Source: Pseudomonas orientalis
Lineage (GTDB): Bacteria; Pseudomonadota; Gammaproteobacteria; Pseudomonadales; Pseudomonadaceae
Direction of reading: 5' to 3'
Length of the DNA: 64,000 nucleotides
Assembly: GCF_001439815.1 (NCBI RefSeq)
Contig: NZ_JYLM01000011.1
Span: 62,001-126,000, forward strand
Position numbers and translations under genes: made by a program. The notes below the pieces were generated by a model. That model had not been told where the DNA came from and made no database searches. It was given only the letters and a program-made list of their open reading frames with translations. Below are positions 25,986-34,981 of the stretch, in pieces (positions within the stretch are counted from its first letter, which is position 1; each line of letters begins with the position of its first letter).

Positions 25986-27565
25986 TGCGACGTGTCCTGC
26001 TGCTAATGCTCTGCTCACTGGCGACCCCTGCCTTCGCCGGTTTCGGCTTCACGCGCACCGACTCGCGCATCGTCGTCGACACCGATGCACAGTTGCTGTT
26101 CAGCGTGGACACCCGCAATGGCGATCTGGTCTCCCTGCGTTATCGCGGCAGTGAATTGCAGACCACCGAACCCAAGGCCTCGCAGGTCGCATCCGGCTTG
26201 GGCAGCGCACAGGTCGAGGCGCATACAGTGGGTGATGTAATCGTCATCAGCGCGCGGGCGGGTGATTTGATCCACTACTACCTGGCAAAAAAAGGCCGCG
26301 CGGCCATTTACATGGCGACCTATGCGCCCACCTTGCTGCCTGTGGGCGAGCTGCGCTTCGTGGCGCGGCTCAACGTCGGCAAGCTGCCCAAGGCTGTGCA
26401 TGGCACCGATTCCAATGTCGGCACGGCGATCGAAGGCAAGGACGTGTTCCTGCTAGCGGATGGCCGCACCAGTTCCAAGTTCTATTCGGCGCAACCGATG
26501 ATCGACGACCCATTGCACGGCGTAAAAGGCCCGGGTGTCGCGGTGTATATGCTGATGGGCAATCGCGAGCTCAGCTCGGGCGGTGCATTTTTCAAGGATA
26601 TTGCCACCCAGAAAACCCCGACCACCCATGAACTTTACAACTACATGTACTCCAACCACACCCAGACCGAGCCCTTTCGCGGCGGCCTGCACGGGGTCTA
26701 CGGGCTATTGTTTACCGACGGTGATGGGCCTGATGCACGCTTGAGCGACCTGGGTTTTGTCGACGATCACCTGGGCCTTGCGGGCTTCGTGGACAGCACC
26801 GGACGCGGCACCCTGGCCGGCCAGGTATCCGGTGTGGCCGGTGCGCTGCCTGCAGTGGTGGGTTTGAGTAATGCCAACGCCGAGTATTGGGCGCGCGCCG
26901 ATGGCAGCGGGCGGTTCGTCGTGACCGGGGTAAAACCTGGATACTACCGGGTCACGCTGTACCAGAATGAGCTGGAAGTCGCGCAAACCACCGCCGCAGT
27001 GAGCGCCGGCGGCACCACGCAAACCAGCCTGCAGGCGCAGCCGCCGGCCGGCCAGGTGAAGTGGCAAATCGGTATGCCCGATGGCACGCCGGCGGGTTTT
27101 CGCAACGCCCACCTGCTGGCATCCGCCCACCCCAGCGATTCACGCATGGCGCCATGGGCCCCGGTCATCTACAGCGTTGGCAGCAGCCCTGTCGACGCCT
27201 TCCCCGCCGCGCAATGGCGCGACGTCAACAGCCCGACCCGCATCCAATTCGTGTTGGCCGCCAACGAGGTGACGGCTTACCGATTGCGCCTGTTTATTTC
27301 ACTGGCCCAAGCCGGAGGGCGCCCGGCGGTGAGTGTCAATCAGCACTGGGAGGCGCCCGTGCCAGCGGCCTCGAATCAACCTGACAGCCGTGGGATTACT
27401 CGAGGTACTTATCGCGGTAACAACAGCGTGTTCGAGATCAATGTTCCGGCCACGGCGCTGCATGCAGGTGTCAACACACTGGAGATCGGCGTGGCATCAG
27501 GTAACACGGGAAAAGGCTTTCTTAGCCCGGGCTTTGTGTTCGATAGCGTGCAATGGGTGCAGTAA
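25985..27565 (+). CDS. Rhamnogalacturonan lyase, PL4-like
   Basis: Exported enzyme of 526 aa that cleaves the rhamnogalacturonan I backbone of pectin. Signal peptide RRVLLLMLCSLATPAFA. The catalytic beta-sandwich comes first, with TDSRIVVDTDAQLLFSVDTRNGDLVSLRY. The middle has a fibronectin-like domain (LAGQVSGVAGALPAVVGLSNANAEYW, GVKPGYYRVTLYQ), and the C-terminus a carbohydrate-binding module (FEINVPATALHAGVNTLEI). The domain order matches family PL4. Translationally coupled to the pectate lyase, so the pair would degrade smooth and hairy pectin regions. Confidence 0.85.
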   Translation: MRRVLLLMLCSLATPAFAGFGFTRTDSRIVVDTDAQLLFSVDTRNGDLVSLRYRGSELQTTEPKASQVASGLGSAQVEAHTVGDVIVISARAGDLIHYYLAKKGRAAIYMATYAPTLLPVGELRFVARLNVGKLPKAVHGTDSNVGTAIEGKDVFLLADGRTSSKFYSAQPMIDDPLHGVKGPGVAVYMLMGNRELSSGGAFFKDIATQKTPTTHELYNYMYSNHTQTEPFRGGLHGVYGLLFTDGDGPDARLSDLGFVDDHLGLAGFVDSTGRGTLAGQVSGVAGALPAVVGLSNANAEYWARADGSGRFVVTGVKPGYYRVTLYQNELEVAQTTAAVSAGGTTQTSLQAQPPAGQVKWQIGMPDGTPAGFRNAHLLASAHPSDSRMAPWAPVIYSVGSSPVDAFPAAQWRDVNSPTRIQFVLAANEVTAYRLRLFISLAQAGGRPAVSVNQHWEAPVPAASNQPDSRGITRGTYRGNNSVFEINVPATALHAGVNTLEIGVASGNTGKGFLSPGFVFDSVQWVQ

Positions 27566-27614
27566 TGATCACCGGCACTCGATTAACCGACTTACCTTCG
27601 GCAAGCACGCCGAA

Positions 27615-28359
27615 ATGATAGCTAGCGAGTGGCTGACAGGGGCTGGCCTGGTCATTCTAGGTATCGTGACTGGCTTTGTCGGCACCAATACGGGAGGAAG
27701 CGTGTTTCTCACAGTACCGGTCATGATTGGGCTAGGCATTGCACCGCAGTCGGCTGTAGCCACTGCCCGCTTGGCCTCACTGGGCACGATGCTGGCTGGA
27801 CTGCGTCATTTTCACCAATACGGAAAAATCGATTATGCCGCCGCCTTCCCAGCGGCCCTCCTAGGTCTGCTTGGGGCGCTGGCGGGGGCGAGTCTGCTGA
27901 TTGAAATCGATCCTCTGCTGCTGCACAAAATAATTGGGGCACTCACGCTGTTACTTGTGTTGCTTTCGCTAATCAAAAAGCCGCTTGCCGGAGAGCCCCA
28001 CCCTTCCTGGACAAGGCGACTCGCAGGCTATTTGCTGTTCATCCCAGTAGGCGCAATTGGGGGTTATTTGGCGGGCAAGCAAAACTGTCGACGTACATCT
28101 ACATTATTTTTTTCGCAAAACGATCAGCGAATCCATTGGCACCCGTAAGGTAGGAGGACTGGCTCTGTCAATCGGCTCGTTAATACTCTTCGGCCTGAAT
28201 GGTATCGTCAACTGGCGGTACGGCGGCTACCTCTTGACAGGCACATTGCTTGGTGCAAACGCCGGGGCACGATTTGCATTAAGCAAAGGCGATGAATGGA
28301 TGGAGTGGGTATTCAATATCGTGGTGATCGGCTTGGCGTTGAAGCTGCTATTTGGATGA
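27615..28359 (+). pseudogene. TSUP (TauE/SafE) transporter gene, frameshifted
   Basis: Membrane transporter of the TauE/SafE family, which exports organosulfonates or sulfite in relatives. The first half (TGAGLVILGIVTGFVGTNTGG, with a second hydrophobic block) reads in one frame to 28148. The second half (HYFFRKTISESIGTRKVGG to the C-terminus LALKLLFG) reads in another frame to 28359. The break is at 28075-28082, where GCAA is repeated in tandem. Removing one copy restores an open frame through GKTVDVHLHYFF. It is probably a pseudogene, unless the duplication is a sequencing error. No clear ribosome site precedes ATG 27615. Confidence 0.78.
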
Positions 28360-28437
28360 TTGGCATTGACAGGTGCCACCAGGAAGTTACTGATCACAAA
28401 CGCTGACTCCGAGCAACAATACGCCGCAAGAGCCAGG

Positions 28438-28965
28438 TTATGACACAGTCGTGAATTTCAAGATCAGCTCAAACCCAGATTGATCAATCATTGTTTCGTT
28501 GAGCGCCCACGCGATGTAGCAGCTACCTTCAAGCACGCTCAAAATCGCTCTAGCTACGTCCTTAGGGTTGATTCCCACGGTGATCGTATGGGCCATTTGA
28601 CCTTCGACCAGGTTGTCTTCCAACCAGATAAGATGGATTTCGAAGAACGTTTTCGTCAGTGCTTTCAGACGCGCCGGCAGCACCGATAACTCAGCGGCAA
28701 GCGCACCACAAAGAGGCAGCATTCCATTTTTTGAGCTTTCTGAAAAAAATGCAGAGAACGCCCTTAACCGCGCAACAATATCAACATTTTCCTGATTGAT
28801 CTTCGCCAGGCTTTTAGTGAATCGAAACAAGTAACTGTCAACAATCGCGACGCTCATTCCTTCTTTGGTAGGGAAGTGGTGATGAATACTGGACTTTTTA
28901 ATACCTACTTCGTCCGCTAGGTCAGCGTAACTGAACGCAGCGTAACCCTTGGTTCGCAACACTTC
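28438..28965 (-). pseudogene. TetR regulator, 5' end lost at a junction with a permease
   Basis: The C-terminal ~175 residues of a TetR protein. The helix-turn-helix FSYADLADEVGIKKSSIHHHF is intact and very similar to the paralogs at 38751 and 40979. Compared with those, roughly the first 11 or 12 residues, including the start, are missing. Upstream of 28965 the DNA instead belongs to an amino acid permease in a different frame. An open reading frame does extend to a TTG at 29031, but its first 22 residues are read from permease DNA. Possibly expressed at low level; more likely inactive. Confidence 0.72.
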
Positions 28966-29366
28966 ATGTAGATCGCGATCGCTGTTATGTCCACGACGCC
29001 GGTTAAGGTCCACACCAAAAAATACATCCAACCGGCAACAAATGAAGCTCCCTCCCCCATAAACTCCCGGGTGTAAGACACAAAACTGCCGCTTCTCGGA
29101 CGGTGCATCACCAGCTCACCCAACGCCCGCAAGATAAAGAAAGCAAACACCCCACAGACCAAATACACAATGGCCAATGACGGCCCCGCAATTTGCAACC
29201 TCGCGCCGGCCCCCAGAAATAATCCCGTTCCTATTGCTCCACCCAATGCCATCATTTGCACGTGGCGTTTTTTTAGATGCTTCGCATAGCCGGTCTCATG
29301 GGAATCGAGCCAGTTCGATCGCGTTACTGATTCGTCATGTCCTGCCAGGGCATTATTCTTTTTCAT
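28966..29366 (-). pseudogene. Amino acid permease, N-terminal fragment
   Basis: About 134 residues of an AnsP/CycA-like permease of the APC superfamily. HLKKRHVQMMALGGAIGTGLFLGAGARL holds the conserved first helix motif, and two or three more helices follow up to WTLTGVVDITAIAIYM. Normal family length is ~450-500 aa, so about 70% is missing. The reading frame then runs into tetR DNA and stops at 28917. ATG 29366 and its upstream region look intact. A deletion probably removed the rest of the permease and the tetR start together. Confidence 0.75.
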
Positions 29367-29728
29367 ATTCCACCCACGCTATTGATGTGCAGTTCGTGTT
29401 TTTTTCGTGTTATCTAAGATGTCCGCCCACTTCCAGTCCGCAATCCAACACAAGTGCTTTATAACTTGTCACTGATACATCGTGACGCACCTTTTTGAAG
29501 CATTTCCTGCGCATTGTTATTTTTTACCGAACACCCCAAACACTAAAAACCTACCATCCACATGAATGCCGTTCAACGAATATTTTATAAAAACCAATAC
29601 CTTGTTGATTTTTCTAGTCTTTTAAAAAATACCATCCTATTGGTAGACATTTAATTATTTTGATAGCTTAATCCAAGACAGCGTCAGAGACGCGCAGTCA
29701 GCCCCTCAGGACATTCTTGGACGGTCGC
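29367..29728. promoter_or_regulatory. AT-rich divergent regulatory region before metC
   Basis: A 362-nt stretch without a gene, clearly richer in A and T than its neighbours, with tracts such as TTTTATAAAAA around 29584. It separates the permease fragment from metC and holds one perfect TACCA-N6-TGGTA operator (29630-29645). A lone half-site, TACCA, is seen near 29552. Confidence 0.55.
29630..29645. promoter_or_regulatory. TACCA-N6-TGGTA operator upstream of metC
   Basis: Perfect inverted repeat TACCA-TCCTAT-TGGTA, 84 nt before the metC start. The same pattern stands before gor and ahpD, and a one-mismatch copy before osmC. Three related TetR genes lie in this region, so a TetR repressor is the likely binder. 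Confidence 0.7.
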
Positions 29729-30898
29729 ATGAAAAAATATAAAAGCGTACAAACCCTGCTCGCTCATGCGTCGATCGAGCCCGAGCAGCATCATGGGTTC
29801 GTCAACACCCCGGTCTATCGCGGTTCGACAGTGGTGTTCCCCACCTGTGAATCCATGCGCGAAGGCCGCCAGAAATACATGTATGGCCGCTGGAATAACC
29901 CTTCGACTGAAGCACTCACCCAGGCCCTGCAGCAACTGGAGGGCGCCCAAGGCACGGTACTTTGCCCATCGGGACTTTCAGCGTGTACGACTGCCATCCT
30001 CAGTGTGGTAGGTGCTGGCGACCACCTGCTGATTGCCGACAACGTCTATTCACCCATCAGAGCATTCGTTGAACACGTCGGTAGCCGACTGGGTATTGAA
30101 GTCACGTTTTACGACCCGGCCATCGGTGCTGACATCGCAGGTTTTATCCAGCCGAATACAAAAGCCATTTACGCCGAGTCTCCTGGCTCGCTGACCCTGG
30201 AAATACCAGACATTCGCGCAATCACTAAGGTTGCCCACGAGCATGACGTTTTGGTTATTGCGGACAATACATGGGGGACCCCGCTTTACTTTCCATCGCT
30301 GGAGCTTGGCGTGGACCTTTCGATCATGGCCGCAACCAAGTACATCGTTGGTCATTCCGACGCCATCCTGGGAACTGTCTCGGCGTCGGAGCGAGCCTGG
30401 GACAGCCTCAAGAAATATCACTTCAACACGGGATTGTTTGCTAGCCCGGATGACGTCTCACTGGCCCTGCGAGGCATGCGCACGCTGGAAGTGAGACTGG
30501 AGCGTCATTTCAAAAACGCGACTCTGGTGGCCAAGTGGCTGGAAACCCGGGACGAAGTGGAGGCCGTTTATTATCCAGCGCTGGCCTCTCATCCGCAGCA
30601 TCACTTGTGGAAAAGAGACTTCAAGGGGGCCTCAGGCTTGCTTTCGTTCCTGACTAAACCTTCCCCGCAGGCGGCGGCGGATGCACTTCTGGATAATTTA
30701 TCGCTGTTCTCGATTGGTTACTCATGGGGAGGTTTTGAAAGCCTGGCGATGATTGCAGACCCAACACCCGTCAGGAGTGCTACGACCTGGGCAGCCGACG
30801 GGCACCTAGTCCGCCTTCATATTGGTCTTGAAGATCCGGATGACCTGATTGCGGATCTGGAGCGCGGGTTCGAAAGGTTCAACCGTTTACGCGGGTAA
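29729..30898 (+). CDS. metC: Cystathionine beta-lyase
   Basis: PLP enzyme that cleaves the C-S bond of cystathionine or of other S-alkyl cysteines. 389 aa, normal length. Motifs of the Cys/Met-metabolism family: YGRWNNPSTEALTQALQQLEG, PSGLSACTTAILS, IADNTWGTPLYF, and the PLP lysine in MAATKYIVGHSDAILG. ATG 29729 is preferred over the in-frame TTG at 29717. An operator for a TetR protein precedes it, and gor follows. In this setting it may act on allium-type S-substituted cysteines, which is inference. Confidence 0.88.
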   Translation: MKKYKSVQTLLAHASIEPEQHHGFVNTPVYRGSTVVFPTCESMREGRQKYMYGRWNNPSTEALTQALQQLEGAQGTVLCPSGLSACTTAILSVVGAGDHLLIADNVYSPIRAFVEHVGSRLGIEVTFYDPAIGADIAGFIQPNTKAIYAESPGSLTLEIPDIRAITKVAHEHDVLVIADNTWGTPLYFPSLELGVDLSIMAATKYIVGHSDAILGTVSASERAWDSLKKYHFNTGLFASPDDVSLALRGMRTLEVRLERHFKNATLVAKWLETRDEVEAVYYPALASHPQHHLWKRDFKGASGLLSFLTKPSPQAAADALLDNLSLFSIGYSWGGFESLAMIADPTPVRSATTWAADGHLVRLHIGLEDPDDLIADLERGFERFNRLRG

Positions 30899-30950
30899 TA
30901 CGGTTTTCAGAGGGGGCAGTTCGTTAATATCACACGCCGAATTGAACACC

Positions 30951-30966
30951 TACCAACCGGATGGTA
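30951..30966. promoter_or_regulatory. TACCA-N6-TGGTA operator upstream of gor
   Basis: Perfect inverted repeat TACCA-ACCGGA-TGGTA, 92 nt before the gor start and 52 nt after the metC stop. It indicates a separate TetR-controlled promoter for gor and the following DMT gene. Confidence 0.7.
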
Positions 30967-31058
30967 GCGTTTGTGAAAATTAACGGCCTCCCTCCACCTA
31001 CGTTAACCGCTATCGAACAGCAGATAATTCGCACTGCTGGCCAGCCAAGGAAATTGAA

Positions 31059-32417
31059 ATGACCTACGATTTTGACCTTTACGTAATCGGTGCCGGTTCC
31101 GGTGGCGTCCGAGCGGCGCGTTTTGCCGCTGGGTTTGGTGCAAGAGTAGCCGTGGCCGAGAGTCGCTATTTGGGCGGTACCTGCGTAAACGTGGGCTGCG
31201 TCCCGAAGAAACTGCTGGTGTACGGCGCGCATTTCGCAGACGAATTTGAGCTGTCCGCCGGTTTCGGCTGGAGCTTGGGTGAAGCGAGGTTTGATTGGGC
31301 AACTCTGATCGCCAACAAAGATCGCGAAATCACCCGCCTGAACGGTATTTATCGCAATCTGTTGTCCAACAGCGGCGCCACGTTACACGAAGGGCATGCA
31401 AAAATCGTCGGCCCCCATACCGTCGAGTTAAACGGTGAACGCTTTACCACCAAACACATCCTGATCGCCACGGGTGGCTGGCCGCAAGTACCGGATACTC
31501 CAGGCCATGAGCATGCAATCAACTCCAATCAGGCGTTCTTTCTCAAGACATTACCCAAGCGTGTGCTGGTGGTGGGTGGCGGTTATATCGCGGTCGAATT
31601 CGCCGGTATTTTCCACGGCCTGGGCGCCAAGACTTCACTGCTGTATCGCGGTGACCTGTTCTTGCGTGGTTTTGACGGTGCGGTGCGCAAGCACCTTCAG
31701 GAAGAGCTGAGCAAGCGTGGCCTGGACCTGCAATTCAATGCCGATATCGAGCGCATCGACAAGCAGGCCGACGGTAGCCTCAAGGCCACCCTCAAAGACG
31801 GTCGCGTACTGGAAGCCGATTGTGTGTTCTACGCCACCGGTCGCCGCCCGATGCTGGACAACCTGGGGCTGGACAATACCCGCGTTGAGTTGGATGACCG
31901 AGGTTTTATCAAGGTCGATGAGTACTATCAGACCGGCGAGCCATCCGTTCTTGCGCTCGGCGATGTGATTGGCCGTGTGCAACTGACACCGGTGGCACTG
32001 GCCGAAGGCATGGCCGTGGCGAGACGTTTGTTCAAGCCTGAGCAGTATCACCCGGTGGATTACAACTTGATCCCGACGGCGGTGTTCAGCGCACCCAACA
32101 TTGGCACCGTGGGCCTCACCGAGGAAGCCGCACGCAAAACCGGCCACGATGTGGTGATCTTCGAAAGCCGTTTCCGACCCATGAAGCTATCGCTCACAGA
32201 ATGCCAGGAACGCACCTTGATGAAGCTGGTAGTGGACGCCAAGACCGACAAGGTATTGGGCTGTCATATGGTCGGGCCGGATGCGGGTGAAATAATTCAA
32301 GGCTTGGCGATCGCATTAAAAGCAGGCGCGACCAAACGCCTCTTCGATGAGACTATCGCCGTGCATCCGACCTCTGCGGAAGAGTTCGTCACCCTGCGCA
32401 CACCAGTGGCGGGTTAA
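31059..32417 (+). CDS. gor: Glutathione-disulfide reductase
   Basis: NADPH-dependent flavoenzyme that keeps glutathione reduced. 452 aa, full length. FAD loop GAGSGGVRAARFAA, redox-active disulfide GGTCVNVGCVPKK, NADPH loop VVGGGYIAVEFAG, FAD motif VLALGDVIGRVQLTPVA, and the C-terminal active-site HPTSAEEFVTLRTP. CAAGGAAATTG precedes ATG 31059. A gor copy within such clusters is a known part of allicin tolerance, where it recycles glutathione consumed by the thiosulfinate. Confidence 0.93.
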   Translation: MTYDFDLYVIGAGSGGVRAARFAAGFGARVAVAESRYLGGTCVNVGCVPKKLLVYGAHFADEFELSAGFGWSLGEARFDWATLIANKDREITRLNGIYRNLLSNSGATLHEGHAKIVGPHTVELNGERFTTKHILIATGGWPQVPDTPGHEHAINSNQAFFLKTLPKRVLVVGGGYIAVEFAGIFHGLGAKTSLLYRGDLFLRGFDGAVRKHLQEELSKRGLDLQFNADIERIDKQADGSLKATLKDGRVLEADCVFYATGRRPMLDNLGLDNTRVELDDRGFIKVDEYYQTGEPSVLALGDVIGRVQLTPVALAEGMAVARRLFKPEQYHPVDYNLIPTAVFSAPNIGTVGLTEEAARKTGHDVVIFESRFRPMKLSLTECQERTLMKLVVDAKTDKVLGCHMVGPDAGEIIQGLAIALKAGATKRLFDETIAVHPTSAEEFVTLRTPVAG

Positions 32418-32419
32418 CT

Positions 32420-33298
32420 GTGGTGCCTTCCCCCGAAGTGTCGACCAAGCCAACAACCCGCCAAGTAGTACTGCTCACCGGGCTGGCGATGCTGGCATTT
32501 GCCGCCAATTCGGTTCTTTGCCGACTTGCACTTCGCCACACCGAAATTGATCCAGCAACGTTCACGCTGATTCGCTTGTTCAGCGGAGCAATGATGCTCT
32601 GGCTGATCATGGCGATCAAAAACCGTACTGAACGCCCTGCCGGTACATGGCTGGGAGGCTTTACGTTGTTTATCTACGCCTTTGCCTTTTCATACGCTTA
32701 CCTGCACCTGGAGACAGGCTCCGGCGCACTACTGCTGTTTGGCGCAGTTCAACTCACCATGTTGGGCTTCGGGTACTGGCGTGGAGAGCGGATGCAGGGC
32801 GTTGCGATTGCAGGACTTGCCCTCGCAATTGGCGGGCTCATTGCATTGTTGTTGCCTGGTGCAAGCGCACCCGCACCTGGCAGTGCGGCGATCATGCTGC
32901 TGTCTGGCGTCGCATGGGCGGCATACTCGCTCATTGGCAAGCGCGCCCATGACCCATTAGCCTCTACAACCGGCAATTTCCTTAGGGCCGTGCCCATGAT
33001 GCTGGGCGCGGCGATTGTGTTCATCGCCGACGCATCGATCGATATCCAAGGCGTGCTATGCGCGATTGCCTCCGGGACCCTTGCCTCGGGTGTCGGTTAT
33101 GCCATTTGGTATGCAGCCTTGCGCTCATTGTCATCGTTTCGAGCGGCAACCCTGCAGTTGAGTGTGCCCATACTAGCGTCGTTAGCCGGCGTACTTATCC
33201 TGGATGAACCGCTCACCGCGCGCTTGGTCCTGACATCGTTGGCCGTACTGAGCGGGATTGGACTGGTGCTCAGCGCCGGACACTCAGCGCGTGCCTAG
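32420..33298 (+). CDS. EamA/DMT superfamily transporter
   Basis: About 292 aa with ten predicted membrane helices in two EamA repeats (GLAMLAFAANSVLCRLALRH in the first; IMLLSGVAWAAYSLIGKRAH opening the second). Start is GTG at 32420, two nt after the gor stop, so it is co-transcribed with gor. It probably exports a small metabolite, perhaps a thiol conjugate. The substrate is unknown. A terminator was not found in the 181 nt after it. Confidence 0.85.
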   Translation: MVPSPEVSTKPTTRQVVLLTGLAMLAFAANSVLCRLALRHTEIDPATFTLIRLFSGAMMLWLIMAIKNRTERPAGTWLGGFTLFIYAFAFSYAYLHLETGSGALLLFGAVQLTMLGFGYWRGERMQGVAIAGLALAIGGLIALLLPGASAPAPGSAAIMLLSGVAWAAYSLIGKRAHDPLASTTGNFLRAVPMMLGAAIVFIADASIDIQGVLCAIASGTLASGVGYAIWYAALRSLSSFRAATLQLSVPILASLAGVLILDEPLTARLVLTSLAVLSGIGLVLSAGHSARA

Positions 33299-33420
33299 AG
33301 GTTCACGGTAAGCCTGCCGCGCTGATATAGAGCAATCGCTGCCCATCAAAGCCAAACCGTCGCCAATCTGCGCGAAAAATTTCATTGATAGTAGGTATCA
33401 ACAAAACAACATTGTACGCC

Positions 33421-33436
33421 TACCAACTGGATGGTA
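33421..33436. promoter_or_regulatory. TACCA-N6-TGGTA operator upstream of ahpD
   Basis: Perfect inverted repeat TACCA-ACTGGA-TGGTA, 44 nt before the ahpD-like start. It probably controls the ahpD, old yellow enzyme and tautomerase run. Confidence 0.7.
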
Positions 33437-33479
33437 GCCTTGTTTGCAGTTAAATCCCACGCAAACAGTGAGAATCACC

Positions 33480-33812
33480 ATGCAAGATTGGAAGCAAACC
33501 CGCAAAGACATCAACGCTCGCCTGATGGAACTCAATGCACTCACCCCTGAAACCATGAAAGGCATGGCAGCACTCGGTAGCGCTGGGGCCAAGACCAATC
33601 ATCTGGATGCCAAGACCCGAGAGCTTATTTCCCTTGCCGTCGCAGTGACTACCCGGTGCGATGGCTGCATTGCCTTCCATGCGGCCGAGGCCAAGAAAGT
33701 CGGCGTGACCAGCGAAGAAGTCGCTGAAGCACTGGGCGTGGCGATCAACATGAACGCCGGTGCCGCACTGGTCTACAGCACACACGTGCTGGACGCGTTC
33801 GACAAGTCATAA
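33480..33812 (+). CDS. AhpD-like carboxymuconolactone decarboxylase family protein
   Basis: 110 aa alkylhydroperoxidase-like protein. The active-site pattern is intact: ELISLAVAVTTRCDGCIAFHAAEA, with the CxxC pair and the following His. Such proteins reduce peroxides or electrophiles through a disulfide. ATG 33480 has only a weak upstream site. First gene after the operator at 33421; the old yellow enzyme gene begins 35 nt later. AhpD is part of known thiosulfinate tolerance clusters. Confidence 0.87.
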   Translation: MQDWKQTRKDINARLMELNALTPETMKGMAALGSAGAKTNHLDAKTRELISLAVAVTTRCDGCIAFHAAEAKKVGVTSEEVAEALGVAINMNAGAALVYSTHVLDAFDKS

Positions 33813-33847
33813 GCCTGCACTCCCCTCTTACGACATTGAGATAACTC

Positions 33848-34954
33848 ATGAATAAGCTGTTTGCTCCTTACGATTTAGCTGGCCTGGCATTGGCCAACCG
33901 CGTGGTGATGGCGCCGATGACCCGTACGCGCACTCCGGAAAACATTCCCGGCGATTTGACCGTGCTCTATTACGCACAGCGCGCTTCGGCCGGCTTGATC
34001 ATCACCGAAGGTTTGCCGGTGTCGGAAGAAGCCCGTGGCTATCTGTATACCCCTGGCCTCTACACCGATGAGCAAACCGCAGGCTGGCGCAAAGTCACGG
34101 ATGCGGTGCACGCTGAAGGCGGCAAGATCTTCGCCCAACTGTGGCACGTAGGCCGTCTGTCACACGTATCGCTGCAACCGGGTAATGCGGCGCCCGTTTC
34201 TTCGGGCACCGTTCCCGCCACCACGACCATGGTCTACGCCTGGGTCGAGCCCGGCAAAGAAGGCCCGGTGCTGCCAAGTGCACCGCGCGCCCTGACAACC
34301 GATGAAGTCCAGCGCGTCATCCAGGATTTTGTCGCATCTGCGCGCAGGGCGATGGATGCCGGCTTCGATGGCGTCGAGGTGATGGCAGCCAACGCGTTCC
34401 TGTTCGATCAGTTCCTGAGCAGCAAACTGAACACGCGTACTGACCAATACGGTGGCTCCATCGCCAATCGCCAGCGCCTGCTGCTGGAGACCGTTGATGC
34501 ACTGGCCGCCGAAATCGGCGCAGAGAAAGTCGGCGTACGGGTTTCGCCCTTTGGTCGAATCTACGACATGGAGGCCTTTGACGGCGAGGCCGAGGCCTGG
34601 ATGAGCGTGGCGTCGGCGTTGAACGAACGCGATCTGGCGTACGTGCACCTTAACTACCAGACGACCATTTCTGCAGCCGGCACACCTGAAGGCTTCGGCG
34701 CGGTATTCCGTGAGGCCTACCGCGGCACCTTGGTCGGCGCCGGTGGTTTTACCCAGGACCTCGCCGACCAGGAGTTGAAAAAAGGCGAACTCGACCTGAT
34801 CGCCTTCGGTACTGCCTTCATCTCCAACCCGGACCTGGTGGCACGCATGAAGAACGGCTGGCCGCTGGCCAAACCGGATCCCTCCACGTTCTACGGCGTC
34901 ATTGGCGCCAAAGGCTATACGGACTATCCGGAATACACGCAAAACCAGGCCTGA
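33848..34954 (+). CDS. Old yellow enzyme family reductase (NemA-like) with altered active site
   Basis: FMN-dependent alkene/electrophile reductase, 368 aa. Clear OYE signs: VVMAPMTRTRTPENIPGDL, IFAQLWHVGR, RTDQYGGSIANRQRLLLE, and the FMN-phosphate region VGAGGFTQDLAD with LIAFGTAFISNPDLV. The substrate-binding pair, normally His-x-x-His/Asn in VELHxAHGYL, reads VEVMAANAFL. The first His is Met and only the Asn remains. It may prefer unusual substrates such as S-electrophiles. Precedes a tautomerase gene by 27 nt. Confidence 0.9.
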   Translation: MNKLFAPYDLAGLALANRVVMAPMTRTRTPENIPGDLTVLYYAQRASAGLIITEGLPVSEEARGYLYTPGLYTDEQTAGWRKVTDAVHAEGGKIFAQLWHVGRLSHVSLQPGNAAPVSSGTVPATTTMVYAWVEPGKEGPVLPSAPRALTTDEVQRVIQDFVASARRAMDAGFDGVEVMAANAFLFDQFLSSKLNTRTDQYGGSIANRQRLLLETVDALAAEIGAEKVGVRVSPFGRIYDMEAFDGEAEAWMSVASALNERDLAYVHLNYQTTISAAGTPEGFGAVFREAYRGTLVGAGGFTQDLADQELKKGELDLIAFGTAFISNPDLVARMKNGWPLAKPDPSTFYGVIGAKGYTDYPEYTQNQA

Positions 34955-34981
34955 TCTCACGTCCAACCCAAGGAGCACACC

